This document shows, piece after piece, positions 16,271-26,018 of a stretch of 64,000 nt of DNA (its first letter is position 1; each line of letters begins with the position of its first letter). This DNA is from Leptospiraceae bacterium (GTDB lineage: Bacteria; Spirochaetota; Leptospiria; Leptospirales; Leptospiraceae), in the NCBI GenBank assembly GCA_016708435.1, contig JADJFV010000033.1, positions 372,001-436,000 of the forward strand, read 5' to 3'. Below the pieces are notes generated by a model, which saw only the letters and a list, made by a program, of their open reading frames with translations, made no database searches and was not told the DNA's origin. A program made the translations under genes and the position numbers.

Positions 16271-17182
16271 CTATAATTCCCATTCTAAGATAATCCAATC
16301 ATTGAATTGTTCTTCATAAGCGAGCCTACCGCCTAAATGCTCTGTGAAAAGCTTGATAGAGTCTTCTTTCTTTTCAATGATAAGTCCACTAAATAGAAAA
16401 CGTTTTGTCTTTATTCGCTTGATGTGCTCAATATTTTGAGATATAACCGCATACGTAATATTACCCAGCATCAAGTCATAAGATTTTTTTTCTATTTCGG
16501 GATGATCGAATCCTCCTTCTAGGACTTTAAAATCAACAGGCAAAGGAAAATGATTTTCTGCCCAATTAAATTCAGTAGCACGAACAGCATTCGGGTCTAT
16601 ATCGATAGCTAAAATTTCTTTTGCCTTCTTATAGGCAGCGGCTATTGATAATATGCCGGAGCCTGTTCCCATATCTAAAATAGACATTCCTTCTTTTACA
16701 ATCTTTTCGATTCGAGAAATCATAAGCTTAGTAGTTTCATGATGTCCTGTTCCAAAGGCAAGACCAGGATTCATATAGAGGATAACATTATTACTCTCTT
16801 CGTGAACCTTCTTCGAAAGCTCCGAATCTTTTTCCCATGTCGGGATAATCCAGTAGTGGTCTCCTATTTGAAATGGTTTATAGAATTCTTTGTATGCTTC
16901 TTCAAATTCTTTGGTCTCTACAATTCTAGATTCGATAAAAGAATTTCCTGCGGCACGGGCTTTTAGATAAATATAAACTTTGAGTTCTTTTTCGGTATCT
17001 GTTTCGCCCAAATAAACTTGGATATTGGTGTCGTCGCGTAAAATTTCTCCCGACGCAGGACGGGGCAGAGTAGAATCAAATAATATCTCATAGTATCCTT
17101 CTACTAATAAGGAATCTAGAAATTCCGTAAAATCCTCTGAGATGTCTTTGGGTAAATTGACTTTTAATTCTAAGTATTTCAT
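16271..17182 (-). CDS. prmA: Ribosomal protein L11 methyltransferase
   Basis: A 303-residue SAM-dependent methyltransferase that modifies ribosomal protein L11. The N-terminal substrate-recognition domain (about 1-125) is followed by the class I fold: MNPGLAFGTGHHETT, the PrmA signature before motif I; LDMGTGSGILSIAA, which binds SAM; AIDIDPNAV; and the catalytic-loop motif LMLGNITYAVI, where many homologues have ANI. Length is normal for the family. Its ATG overlaps the stop of the upstream SpoIIE-type phosphatase gene by 4 nt (ATGA), so the two are translationally coupled. It converges with the hydrolase array. Confidence 0.93.
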   Translation of the reverse strand: MKYLELKVNLPKDISEDFTEFLDSLLVEGYYEILFDSTLPRPASGEILRDDTNIQVYLGETDTEKELKVYIYLKARAAGNSFIESRIVETKEFEEAYKEFYKPFQIGDHYWIIPTWEKDSELSKKVHEESNNVILYMNPGLAFGTGHHETTKLMISRIEKIVKEGMSILDMGTGSGILSIAAAYKKAKEILAIDIDPNAVRATEFNWAENHFPLPVDFKVLEGGFDHPEIEKKSYDLMLGNITYAVISQNIEHIKRIKTKRFLFSGLIIEKKEDSIKLFTEHLGGRLAYEEQFNDWIILEWEL

Positions 17183-19710
17183 TTTTTTAATTCCTTCATC
17201 TTGGTTTCTAACTCCTCTGCTCTTTCTAATTTGCGAGTAATTCGGTAAAGCTCTTTTAGATTTTTGAGATTCTTAAAGTTCTTTGGGTCACGAAGTAGGA
17301 TTTGTTCTCCAATGTCTACAGCCTTTTCATAATTACCACATTTTTTATTGGAAATACTGGCGAGATAAAGCATTTCCGTTGATTCAGGTTTTTTGTAAGT
17401 GTATTGATTAATATGCTTAATTGCGTTTTGAAAATCTCTTTTCTTAAAATAGAAAAAACCTAGTTGTCGATTGGCTACTTCATTATAAGGACTGAGTCGA
17501 TAAATGTTTTTCAATAAGAGAATATTCTCGTCAAAGTTTACTTCTCTTATATCATAATGAGTCTTAAACATTCTAGATAGAATTTCTGTGAAGTTTGTCT
17601 TATTTGGATTAACCGCAGGACCTTGATACTCGATTCGAAGTAGGCTACAGTCATCAGTTAGTTCTCCCGTTGTGTGTAGTAAATCTACTATTTTGGGTAA
17701 ATCACCATTTGCCTTTCGAACAGTATCCAGGAATAAAGTTTCATCTTCGTTAATGATTCTAATGTTTTCCTCAACTCCAATTTGAATATCATCTCTTCCA
17801 TCAGAGCCTAATATCAATATATCGCCAGGCTTTAGACTCAATGTTTGCACTTGAAATAATTTTTCATTTTCAAAAATTCCGAGTTTACGCGTTGTAAACC
17901 TCTGCTCTATAAACCTTGCATTTCCATCTCTAAACAAAACTGTCCAGGGATGCTCTGCATTTATATGATATAAAAATCCTGTCTCGTCATCTATGAGTCC
18001 CATCACGCAAGATAAAAACATAGTTCCGTCAAAGGATTCAAAGATTCTCTGCAATTCTAAGAAAGCATCTTTTAACCATTTCTCCGGTGTCTTATTTCTA
18101 AAACTAGCAATCTGAGATCGCGACAAAACAGTATTAAACACAACTCCCATCACCAATGCACCACCTGCACCCTGTATGGATTTTCCCATTGCATCTCCAT
18201 TGATGAAGACAGTGTATTGTTTATCGTTTAATACTATGTTAGCCGAAATACTAATGTCTCCTCCAATTTCATATGTTTTATTCTTAAAGTGAAAAGTCTT
18301 TTTTTGTTTTGAATAGAATTCAGTTTTTACATATTCACTATTATTTTTATTTGCAGTCAGTGGACTGAGTAAGAGTGATGTTAAAAAATAATCTCCATCT
18401 TGTTGTGTCTTTATCTTTTTAATTTCTTCCATCGTTTGATTTAATTCTTTAGTTCTTACTTCTACTTTATTTTCAAGAGATGTATTTAGTTCTTCTACTT
18501 CCAGGTGAAGTCTTACAAATTTATTGGCAAGAATTGCCGCAATGCTTAGAATAAAAAACATAAAGCAATACCCAAAAGTTCTCGGCATTTGAAAATAACC
18601 TCTATCGCTTAAAATATCTGTAACGACTGAAATGAAAATTAGAACTACTCCTAAAAGAATATAGGTAGAGTCTTTATTCTTTCTTGCAGCTAATAGATAA
18701 TAGAATAGAAATCCTATGTAGATAAATCCAATTGGTTGAGTTAGGCTTTTATTCATTTTATCAAAAAGAATTAGATCTGAGGCAAATAGAAAAAAACCTA
18801 CAAGTAGCATGGAAATTAAATTTAGAATTAAGATTGGAATCGTAATTCTAAATTTGAAGAAGATTCGAATAAAGTTTGTAAAGAGCGGAATCAGACAGGT
18901 AAACATAGTGTATTCAATCTTCTTCATCAGAATAAAGTCAAGACCTAGTTCATATTTTCCCTGGGTTCGGAGAAATTGATAGATTACTACGGTGAATACA
19001 AATATCGCAAAATAGATATTATCCACTTCTTGCCTTCGCCGCAAAAATAGAAATAAAAAATACATTCCGACAGTTGCATACACAGCGAGTAGAATTACTT
19101 TAAACAAGTCTTCTTGGTATTTATCAAATTGAATTTTGATTGTAGTTCCAATTGCAGTCTTATCCTGATTGATTCCAATCTCTTCTGGAAAGAAACGCTC
19201 TACTTCAATTAGAATAGTGTTTTCTTTTCCTATCTGAATGAGGGATTGTGGAATTTCGTAAATTCGAATTTTGTCATAACTCTGTGGTTCCGGACTTCCA
19301 AAGCAACCTGTTGTTCCAATAAGCACATTATTGAAATAGGTTCTATCTCTATCGGAAATAATTCCAAGTCGAAGCGCCAATTGTCTATTAGCCATTGACT
19401 CAGGAATGATTATTTTTCTACGTATCCAAATTCGCTTTTTTGCATCGACTTCCTTTGTCTGAAGATTAGATGGCACTTTGTATTTTTTCCAATCTAATTG
19501 ATCATAATTATTCTTTAGAATATTTTCTTTTACTATCTCGTCTATCGTATATTCCCATTCTGTTTCTGAATCTAAGTTGATAATCTGGTCTTGTGCTTTG
19601 TGTAGTGACTGGTTTATGCTTTCGGTATCTTCACTATTTACATTTGCAAAGCAAATAATTAGAATGCCTAGCAGAATGGAATGAAATAAATTCTTACTAT
19701 TTTGTTTCAT
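17179..19710 (-). CDS. Membrane SpoIIE-family protein phosphatase with 7TM sensor and C-terminal TPR-like repeats
   Basis: An 843-residue membrane protein. A hydrophobic N-terminal segment (NLFHSILLGILIICFANVNS) is a signal peptide. An extracytoplasmic domain (about 30-195) precedes seven closely spaced membrane helices (about 205-395), the 7TMR-DISM layout. A coiled coil (LEVEELNTSLENKVEVRTKE) links to a PP2C/SpoIIE phosphatase domain (about 440-690) with metal-binding motifs GGDISISA, FINGDAMGKS and LGSDGRDD. The last ~130 residues form TPR-like pairs (VANRQLGFFYFKKRDFQNAI; EMLYLASISNKKCGNYEKAV). In other bacteria such phosphatases dephosphorylate anti-sigma antagonists of the STAS type in response to an external signal; its partner is not known here. 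It is coupled to prmA. Confidence 0.9.
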   Translation of the reverse strand: MKQNSKNLFHSILLGILIICFANVNSEDTESINQSLHKAQDQIINLDSETEWEYTIDEIVKENILKNNYDQLDWKKYKVPSNLQTKEVDAKKRIWIRRKIIIPESMANRQLALRLGIISDRDRTYFNNVLIGTTGCFGSPEPQSYDKIRIYEIPQSLIQIGKENTILIEVERFFPEEIGINQDKTAIGTTIKIQFDKYQEDLFKVILLAVYATVGMYFLFLFLRRRQEVDNIYFAIFVFTVVIYQFLRTQGKYELGLDFILMKKIEYTMFTCLIPLFTNFIRIFFKFRITIPILILNLISMLLVGFFLFASDLILFDKMNKSLTQPIGFIYIGFLFYYLLAARKNKDSTYILLGVVLIFISVVTDILSDRGYFQMPRTFGYCFMFFILSIAAILANKFVRLHLEVEELNTSLENKVEVRTKELNQTMEEIKKIKTQQDGDYFLTSLLLSPLTANKNNSEYVKTEFYSKQKKTFHFKNKTYEIGGDISISANIVLNDKQYTVFINGDAMGKSIQGAGGALVMGVVFNTVLSRSQIASFRNKTPEKWLKDAFLELQRIFESFDGTMFLSCVMGLIDDETGFLYHINAEHPWTVLFRDGNARFIEQRFTTRKLGIFENEKLFQVQTLSLKPGDILILGSDGRDDIQIGVEENIRIINEDETLFLDTVRKANGDLPKIVDLLHTTGELTDDCSLLRIEYQGPAVNPNKTNFTEILSRMFKTHYDIREVNFDENILLLKNIYRLSPYNEVANRQLGFFYFKKRDFQNAIKHINQYTYKKPESTEMLYLASISNKKCGNYEKAVDIGEQILLRDPKNFKNLKNLKELYRITRKLERAEELETKMKELKK

Positions 19711-19915
19711 GGAATACCTTCCCTTTTAAATTGCGAGTTATAATATCTAGAGCAGATAGGGGAAGAAATGAGCGCGGTAAATGCTGATTTGGTTTCTTTT
19801 TTTTAAAAAATTACGCACAAGAGCAAATTTTTTTATTAAAGCATAGGTTTTCAAAAATGAATAGAATTGTAGCAGGAAAAATTTAATTTGGATTTTCTAT
19901 ATTATCACTAATCCG

Positions 19916-21085
19916 ATGCCTAAAAACAAGCAAACAATACTACTTATCGACGATGACAAATTAATTATTATGTCATTGGATTTAATTTTAAAGAGGAAAG
20001 GTTATCACGTTGTTCAGACTTCTGATCCAGAAGCTGTTCTTTCACTGATTGAGAAAGAAAATGTAGACTTAGTAATTTTAGATTTCTATCTTTCCGAGAT
20101 AAATGGAATCGAAATTTTAGAATTGATTCGAGCAAAAGAAGAATTTTCCAATATTCCAGTCTTCATGCTCACATCAGAAGAAAGTCCCGATATTATTGAA
20201 GCTTGTTTAGATTCAGGAGCAACGGATTTTATTATTAAACCAATTATTGCTAAAGTGTTGCTCGCTCGTATTCGCTCTGCACTTTCAAATCGAACTAATA
20301 TTCTTCAAATCGAATTACAAAAAAAAGAAATATCTGAGTCAAAGGAAAAGCTTTCTTTAGTGTTGTATCATCTGGAAAAAGACATTAAAAAAGCGAGAGT
20401 AACGCAAACTACTCTTATCCCCGCAAGTTATATTGAATCGAAAACATATAAAATGTATTCCTATTATAAACCTATGATCGAAGTGGGAGGAGATTTTTTT
20501 ACTCATTATGAGAGAGCGGATAAGACTGATATACTTTTTGGAGATGTATCAGGTCATGGAATTTCTTCCGCCATGGTATCCTGTATGGCAGTTCTTTGTT
20601 TTCAAACTATGCTGCATGATCAAGGCACAGTAGAAGGGGAATTACGTTATTTACATAATACATTATCTAGTTATGTGGCAGGGCATTATATTACCGGTGT
20701 TTACTTACGATTTGACAAAAATAGTAAACTTCTTACCTATGCATATGCAGGGCATCATAGTATGGTTTTAATTCGAGATAATACTATTATGGAGCTTGAA
20801 GGCAAAGGAACTCCACTTGTTTTATTGAAAGATTTTATAACTAAGGAATTTTCCATTTCTATCAAAACAGGAGACAGATTATTTCTTTTTTCAGATGGGC
20901 TCTTTGAATTCTTTAATTTAGAAAATGAATTCTATGGAACTAATAAATTTCTTTCAGACGTAAAAGATGTAATGCATTTACAGGGAAGCGATTTTCTGAA
21001 TGCAGTCTCTGAAACTTCGATTCGTATCTCTGGAAATATAGTAAGAGATGATATGACTATGCTTTTAATCAGCTTTCAATTCTAA
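19916..21085 (+). CDS. Response regulator with SpoIIE/PP2C phosphatase output (RsbU-like)
   Basis: A 389-residue cytosolic protein. A CheY-like receiver (1-125) has ILLIDDD, phospho-acceptor Asp56 in LVILDFYLS, and the conserved Lys in FIIKPI. A coiled coil (about 135-170) follows, then a PP2C-like SpoIIE phosphatase domain: GGDFFTHYE, FGDVSGHGISSAMVS, then LFLFSDGLFEF and VRDDMTMLLISF. All four Asp-bearing motifs are present, so it should be active. Phosphorylation by a histidine kinase would control dephosphorylation of a STAS anti-anti-sigma protein; the STAS/RsbW pair at 52.9-53.8 kb is a candidate, by inference only. The ATG has no good Shine-Dalgarno. It converges with ybeY, 13 nt apart. 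Confidence 0.92.
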   Translation: MPKNKQTILLIDDDKLIIMSLDLILKRKGYHVVQTSDPEAVLSLIEKENVDLVILDFYLSEINGIEILELIRAKEEFSNIPVFMLTSEESPDIIEACLDSGATDFIIKPIIAKVLLARIRSALSNRTNILQIELQKKEISESKEKLSLVLYHLEKDIKKARVTQTTLIPASYIESKTYKMYSYYKPMIEVGGDFFTHYERADKTDILFGDVSGHGISSAMVSCMAVLCFQTMLHDQGTVEGELRYLHNTLSSYVAGHYITGVYLRFDKNSKLLTYAYAGHHSMVLIRDNTIMELEGKGTPLVLLKDFITKEFSISIKTGDRLFLFSDGLFEFFNLENEFYGTNKFLSDVKDVMHLQGSDFLNAVSETSIRISGNIVRDDMTMLLISFQF

Positions 21086-21098
21086 CGACAAATTTGTA

Positions 21099-21551
21099 TT
21101 ATCCTAAAACTAATTGAAGACATTCATCTTCTTTTTCTTGCATTCTTTTTTCTTCGTAGGCGCCCTTTTCGTGATCGAAACCGAGCAAGTGTAAGATTCC
21201 ATGAACTAGAAGTCGATAAAACTCTTCCTTATCACTATGCCCGATTTCTCTGGCTTGCTTTCGCATTGTATCTATCGAAATAATGATTTCGCCTAAAATT
21301 TTATAACCTTCTGGTAAATCTTTTTCTACGATTGGAAAAGAAAGAACATCGGTAGATTTGTCTTTGCCTCTCTTCGCAAGATTGATTTTTTGAATTTCTT
21401 CGTCGCTTGTAACTAGAAGAGAAAGCTCATATCCTTTTAAATTCGTAATATGATCTACGATTTTTTTGATATTTGCTTTAATCTCTTTCGGAGTTATCCC
21501 CAATTTGTGATGGGAGTTGTTCTCAATGTAAATATTTTTTATCAGTGACAT
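21099..21551 (-). CDS. ybeY: Endoribonuclease YbeY (16S rRNA maturation)
   Basis: A 150-residue single-domain metalloendoribonuclease. The zinc-binding signature H-x3-H-x5-H is in LLVHGILHLLGFDHEKG near residues 114-124. The family motif STDVLSFP is near residues 66-73 and GEIIIS before it completes the fold. The protein acts in the cytoplasm on 16S rRNA 3' processing and ribosome quality control. It lies 8 nt downstream of metG on the same strand and is probably co-transcribed with it. Length is typical. Confidence 0.94.
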   Translation of the reverse strand: MSLIKNIYIENNSHHKLGITPKEIKANIKKIVDHITNLKGYELSLLVTSDEEIQKINLAKRGKDKSTDVLSFPIVEKDLPEGYKILGEIIISIDTMRKQAREIGHSDKEEFYRLLVHGILHLLGFDHEKGAYEEKRMQEKEDECLQLVLG

Positions 21552-21559
21552 AGTTTCGG

Positions 21560-23593
21560 CTACTTAAGAATATCCCCTGGATTAGCATTTCTATGTGGAA
21601 CAAAAAGAGAAAGTGTTGCGTCTTTGCCAGTGGCTAACAACATTGCCTCTGACATACCGAATTTCATCTTTCTAGGTTCAAGATTTGCAACCACAACTAC
21701 TTTCATTCCAACAAGTTCTTCTGGTTTATATGCAGATTTTATACCAGCGAATACATTTTTGATCCCTTTTTCTCCAAGATCAACTTTAACATTTAAAAGT
21801 TTATCTGCACCTTCTACATGATTTGCTTCTGCAATCAGACCAACTCTTAATTCAACCTTAGTAAGATCATTTATACTGATTAGACCTGTTTCATTAGAAT
21901 TAGACTTAGATTCAGATGTTTTTATTGTAGTAGGATTTGTTTTTACTTCATTTTGTGATTCTTTATTTTCTTCTAACATAGTAGTAATTGCCTTTTCATC
22001 TACTCGCTGTGAGAGTATCTCGTAAGGAAGAATGCTGTTATTCTCTAAGAGATTCTCTAGTTCAGCGAAAGGTATTTTAGAATTCAAGTTCAATATTTTA
22101 AATATTCTTTCAGAAATTTTAGGTATGACAGGTTGTAGGTAAATCGAAAGTATCCTCGCGCTATTGATTGCAGTGGTAACAACTTGTCTTGCTTCTTCTT
22201 TATCTGTTTTCAAAAGATTCCAGGGAGCTTTGTCGTTTACGTATTTATTGACCACATCCCCCAGGCGTGCGATTTCTTTCATTACTTTCGAGTAATTTTT
22301 ATCTTCGTAATTTTTTAAAATTTCCGCTTTGCTTGCGAGCAGTTCGGTTACTATTGATCTGCCTTCCACATTGAGTGTTCCTAGTCTTCTATCCAATTTG
22401 TCTAGAATGGAAGTTCCAGTTCTTGAAAGTATGTTAATGAAATTTCCGATTAAATCAGAATTTACCTTTGAACTAAAGTCGGAAAAATTTAAATCTAAAT
22501 CGTCAAGAGTATCGTTTAATTTTCCGGCAATGAAAAAACGGAAATGCTCTGGCTCTAAGTATTTTAAGAAGGTAGAAGCTTTGATAAAAGTTCCACGAGA
22601 CTTAGACATTTTTTCGCCATTGACTGTGATGAATCCGTGCACGTTGACTCGATTCGGAGTTTTATAGTCTCCACCTAATAGCATTGCAGGCCAGAAGAGC
22701 GCGTGAAAGTATAATATGTCTTTGCCTACGAAATGAATTATTTCTCCGTCGCCTGATTTCCAAAACTCGTCGAACGTTGGATTGTCTTTGAAATAATTCT
22801 TGGAGGACGCAATATAACCAATAGGCGCATCTAACCATACATAAAAGTATTTATTCACTTCACCTGGAATTTCAAATCCAAAGTAAGGACCGTCACGCGA
22901 TATATCCCATTCCTGTAAGCCTTGGGAAAACCATTCGTTTAATTTATTGCGAACACCTTCGTGCACATGCTTTGGATCATCAATCCATGCTGCTAATTCT
23001 TTCTGAAAATCCTGTAATTTAAAGAATAAATGCTTTGAACTTTTTAAGCCCGGTGTGTTTCCGCAAATTGCACAATGAGAGTCAACTAAATCCTTTGGAG
23101 AATAATTAGAGCCACATACTTCACATCCATCGCCATATTGATCTTTTGCGCCACACTTAGGGCAGGTGCCTTTGATAAAACGATCAGGCAGAAACATTTT
23201 ATCATGCTCACAATAGGATTGCTCAATTTCTCTTTCTGCAATATGAGAATTCTTTTTTAGACTATTGTAAATTTCTTCCGAATAATGACGATTTTCCGGT
23301 GAATTCGTAGTATAGTAGTTATCATACTCAATATGAAAAGCCGTTAAGTCTTTGTAGTGCTCTGCGTGAATTTTGGTTACTAATTCTTCCGGGGAAATAT
23401 TTTCTTTTTTGGCAGCAAGCATTACAGGTGTGCCATGTGTATCGTCTGCACAGAAGAAATAACACTCATTACCCGCTAGTTTCTGGTATCGAACCCAAAT
23501 ATCGGTTTGGACTCCTTCTAGCATATGACCTAAATGAATGGAACCATTTGCATAAGGAAGAGCTGTTGTGACTAATAATTTTCTTTTTTTCAT
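21560..23593 (-). CDS. metG: Methionyl-tRNA synthetase
   Basis: A 677-residue class I aminoacyl-tRNA synthetase that charges tRNA-Met. The start chosen gives MKKRKLLVTTALPYANGSIH; an in-frame ATG 13 codons upstream lies within a dispersed CGGTG-type repeat and is less likely. The HIGH motif appears as HLGH (near 23-26). The zinc-knuckle insert has two CxxC pairs (CPKCGAKDQYGDGCEVCG and CAICG), placing it in the four-Cys MetG type. KMSKS is present as EKMSKSRG. The C-terminal ~105 residues are a tRNA-binding EMAP/Trbp-like domain (LTKVELRVGLIAEANHVEGA), joined by a Ser/Thr/Asn-rich linker. No clear Shine-Dalgarno precedes either start. Confidence 0.96.
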   Translation of the reverse strand: MKKRKLLVTTALPYANGSIHLGHMLEGVQTDIWVRYQKLAGNECYFFCADDTHGTPVMLAAKKENISPEELVTKIHAEHYKDLTAFHIEYDNYYTTNSPENRHYSEEIYNSLKKNSHIAEREIEQSYCEHDKMFLPDRFIKGTCPKCGAKDQYGDGCEVCGSNYSPKDLVDSHCAICGNTPGLKSSKHLFFKLQDFQKELAAWIDDPKHVHEGVRNKLNEWFSQGLQEWDISRDGPYFGFEIPGEVNKYFYVWLDAPIGYIASSKNYFKDNPTFDEFWKSGDGEIIHFVGKDILYFHALFWPAMLLGGDYKTPNRVNVHGFITVNGEKMSKSRGTFIKASTFLKYLEPEHFRFFIAGKLNDTLDDLDLNFSDFSSKVNSDLIGNFINILSRTGTSILDKLDRRLGTLNVEGRSIVTELLASKAEILKNYEDKNYSKVMKEIARLGDVVNKYVNDKAPWNLLKTDKEEARQVVTTAINSARILSIYLQPVIPKISERIFKILNLNSKIPFAELENLLENNSILPYEILSQRVDEKAITTMLEENKESQNEVKTNPTTIKTSESKSNSNETGLISINDLTKVELRVGLIAEANHVEGADKLLNVKVDLGEKGIKNVFAGIKSAYKPEELVGMKVVVVANLEPRKMKFGMSEAMLLATGKDATLSLFVPHRNANPGDILK

Positions 23594-23616
23594 ATAGTTT
23601 TGAGTGAGTGCTTTGC

Positions 23617-23673
23617 CACCGATGAACACCAATGCACACCGATGATTTTAATTTGAGTATTCTTGTCGGTGTG
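23617..23673. repeat. CGGTGTGC-type dispersed repeat and hairpin upstream of metG
   Basis: CACACCGA at 23635-23642 pairs with TCGGTGTG at 23666-23673, and CACCGATGAACACC precedes it. The same words occur at 12844-12890. It may terminate the phasin-like gene transcript before metG. Confidence 0.4.
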
Positions 23674-23716
23674 TTTTGATTATCTTTGGGTGAGTATACT
23701 GAATGTATTTTCCTTT

Positions 23717-24082
23717 CTAGGCTTTTTTAGCCTTTTTAATATTCTCAGCGACTTCGGTGATCTTTGCCTTTACAGCTTCTACTTTGCCCTCTGGCATTTT
23801 ATTTTGAATTTCTTCGGTGATCTTGTTGTAGTTATCAATGATTTTAGAGCGCGTGTCTTCGTAGTTTTTTCCAGCTACGCTTGTGAATTCTTTTATATCG
23901 TGAATGATTTTATCTAATGAATGTCTGATTTGCACTGCACCTTCTGAATTGTCTTGCGCCCCTCTCGTGCTAAGTTCTGTATAAGACTTCTCTAACTCGG
24001 TTTTGGCTCTTTCTAAACCCTCTTTTCCAGCCTGTAGTAGTCCGATTCCTATGTTAAGAATATCCATTATTTGTTTTTCCAT
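23717..24082 (-). CDS. Phasin-like coiled-coil protein
   Basis: A 121-residue, almost entirely helical protein with no signal peptide. The N-terminus MEKQIMDILNIGIGLLQAGKEGL is amphipathic, as in phasins that bind polyhydroxyalkanoate granules, and is followed by long charged helices (LERAKTELEKSYTELSTRG; HSLDKIIHDIKEFTSV). The tail is Lys/Ala rich, ending NIKKAKKA, reminiscent of the basic tails of PhaF/PhaI-type proteins. A granule or DNA-associated role is plausible but inferred only from this pattern. GGAGAG lies upstream of the ATG. It is in the same orientation as metG, separated by a hairpin. Confidence 0.65.
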   Translation of the reverse strand: MEKQIMDILNIGIGLLQAGKEGLERAKTELEKSYTELSTRGAQDNSEGAVQIRHSLDKIIHDIKEFTSVAGKNYEDTRSKIIDNYNKITEEIQNKMPEGKVEAVKAKITEVAENIKKAKKA

Positions 24083-24293
24083 TTAATCTCTCCAATAAAA
24101 TAAAAGATTTATCAATATATGACCAAATTTATATGATTGACTCATTTATATATCCCTTTTTTGAAAAATAAGTTTTGCAAAATTTCATGAAATCAGTGTA
24201 TTCTAGCTTGCCATTGCTGGTTATAAGGCAGAACTGGAAGGTATAAGCGTTGCTGGGATCGAAAAACTCAGCTCTGCATTAGAAAAGGAAGCA

Positions 24294-25118
24294 ATGAAAG
24301 AAGACATTCATAAGAGATTTGTGCATTTTCAGGAGTTTTTGCCTAAAATACAGGCATTTTTAATCAAAACACAACGCAAGTCTGACTTTAGGATAGATAA
24401 AAAAGGTCCTATTGATCTAGTTACAGAAGCGGATTTGGGCTCTGAGAAAATGGTAGTAGATGAAATTAGTAAGTTTTTTCCAGACGATCATATTATGGGA
24501 GAGGAGGGATCTAGCGTGCAAGGGAAAAATCAATATCGTTGGATCATTGACCCAGTCGATGGAACTACGAACTTCGCTCATCGTCTGCCTCTTTACGGAA
24601 TTTGTCTCGGTTTGCAAAATATAGAAAGTGGACGCGTGGAAATGGGCATTGTAAGCTTTCCCGCTTTGGGCGATACCTACCATGCCATTCGGGGAGCGGG
24701 AGCATTTAAAAACGGAGAGCGAATCTTTGTATCGGAGACAAGTGAGTTAATCAACGCGTTAGTCTCCACAGGTTTCCCTTACGATAAGAAACAAAGAATG
24801 GAAAGTGTTATGCATAATTTGAAATCCATGTTGTTAGCCGTTCGAGACGTTAGGCGAACTGGTGTTGCAAGTCTTGATTTATGTTGGGTTGCAGAAGGAA
24901 GATTTGATGCGTATTGGGAAGAAAATCTAAAACCCTGGGACATGGCAGCAGCATCGGTTATTGTAGAAGAAGCTGGAGGAAGGCTTTCTACTTTCGATGG
25001 AAATGATTTTTCCGTATTCGTTCCAAATCTACTTTCATCCAATTCCATTATTCATGACAAGCTAATTGAGCGGCTATCTGTCATTTCCCCCCAAGTAAAA
25101 AGTGAATTTGGTTTATGA
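24294..25118 (+). CDS. suhB: Inositol monophosphatase family protein
   Basis: A 274-residue Mg-dependent, Li-sensitive-type sugar phosphatase. Metal-site motifs are all present: GEEGSS (first Glu), WIIDPVDGTTNFAHRLP, the DPxDGTxN core, and WDMAAASVIVEEAGG near the C-terminus. It probably hydrolyses myo-inositol-1-phosphate or a related sugar phosphate; SuhB homologues also act in antitermination, which cannot be told from sequence. AAGGAAG precedes the ATG by 3 nt. The frame is open for 28 more codons upstream without an ATG. Its stop overlaps the start of the ChaN-like gene (ATGA), so they form an operon. Confidence 0.9.
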   Translation: MKEDIHKRFVHFQEFLPKIQAFLIKTQRKSDFRIDKKGPIDLVTEADLGSEKMVVDEISKFFPDDHIMGEEGSSVQGKNQYRWIIDPVDGTTNFAHRLPLYGICLGLQNIESGRVEMGIVSFPALGDTYHAIRGAGAFKNGERIFVSETSELINALVSTGFPYDKKQRMESVMHNLKSMLLAVRDVRRTGVASLDLCWVAEGRFDAYWEENLKPWDMAAASVIVEEAGGRLSTFDGNDFSVFVPNLLSSNSIIHDKLIERLSVISPQVKSEFGL

Positions 25119-26017
25119 AGTTTAGAAGAAATAAATTTCTTTCTCTTTGCCTCTGTGCCTCGGTGGCTATCTTCTTTTCCCTCACTGTAAGTGCGCAAGA
25201 GACATATCCCAAAATCTACGAATCCAATACTTGGAATCCAATTGGATTTGAAGAGATAGAAGAAAAATTTAAATCTGTGGATGTAATTCTAATCGGGGAA
25301 GAGCATGACGATAAAGTGGGTCATGCAGAAAAACTAAAACTCATTCGGTTTTTATCGGAGCGGCAAAGTTTTATTATCTCCATGGAAATGTTTGAGCGAG
25401 ATGGACAAGTTGTATTGAATGAATACCTCGCCGGACTTATTGATGAGAAACTATTTCAGTCTGACTGTAAGCTATGGAATAATTATGAAGACTATAAACC
25501 GATTGTTCTCTTTGCAAAAGAGAATAAAATTCCAATCCTAGCGGCTAACGCACCTAGACGTTATGTGCGAATCCTTTCTCGCAATGGATTGGAAGAAATT
25601 TATAAATTCCCTCCTGCCTCACGAAAATTATTTGCTCCGATTTATACAGTGGAGCGTTACAGACAGGAATCTTATGAGAATAAAATATTTGGCTCTATCG
25701 CCGGACATACGAGTGAAAAGCTAGGAATGAAAAATATGATTCTAGCACAAAATCTTTGGGATGCAACAATGACCGATTCTATTTTAAAAACCATTGAGAA
25801 GAAGCGAACAAAAGTAATTCATATAAACGGTCGGTTTCATAGCGACGAGTATATGGGTGTTACCCACAGACTTAAAGAGTTTGGTTTAAGGGTGCTTACG
25901 ATTTCCATGTTCGTGCATCGATCTCTTGAATCCCCGAATCAAACCCAACTGAAAAAATACGCAGATATTATTTATATTACGGGAGCAAATTTCCCAAACA
26001 AAGAAAAAGGAGAATAA
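25115..26017 (+). CDS. ChaN-like (DUF399) haem-binding uptake protein, exported
   Basis: A 300-residue exported protein of the ChaN/Tiki-like superfamily. The signal peptide runs to about residue 31: FLSLCLCASVAIFFSLTVSA, cleaved before QETYPK. Family motifs are VILIGEEHDDKVGH (the EH pair near the N-terminus of the domain), IISMEMFERDGQ, and INGRFHSDEY near the C-terminus. ChaN of Campylobacter binds haem; here the ligand is unproven. No lipobox Cys follows the hydrophobic core, so it is probably soluble in the periplasm rather than a lipoprotein. The signal-peptide codons (CTCTGTGCCTCGGTGGC) match a short dispersed repeat in the window. The start overlaps the suhB stop. Confidence 0.85.
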   Translation: MKFRRNKFLSLCLCASVAIFFSLTVSAQETYPKIYESNTWNPIGFEEIEEKFKSVDVILIGEEHDDKVGHAEKLKLIRFLSERQSFIISMEMFERDGQVVLNEYLAGLIDEKLFQSDCKLWNNYEDYKPIVLFAKENKIPILAANAPRRYVRILSRNGLEEIYKFPPASRKLFAPIYTVERYRQESYENKIFGSIAGHTSEKLGMKNMILAQNLWDATMTDSILKTIEKKRTKVIHINGRFHSDEYMGVTHRLKEFGLRVLTISMFVHRSLESPNQTQLKKYADIIYITGANFPNKEKGE

Positions 26018-26018
26018 A

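Noticed and set aside
24207..24293. Upstream in-frame extension of suhB (IAGYKAELEGISVAG)
   Set aside because: No start codon with a ribosome binding site; the ATG at 24294 gives normal family length and has AAGGAAG.
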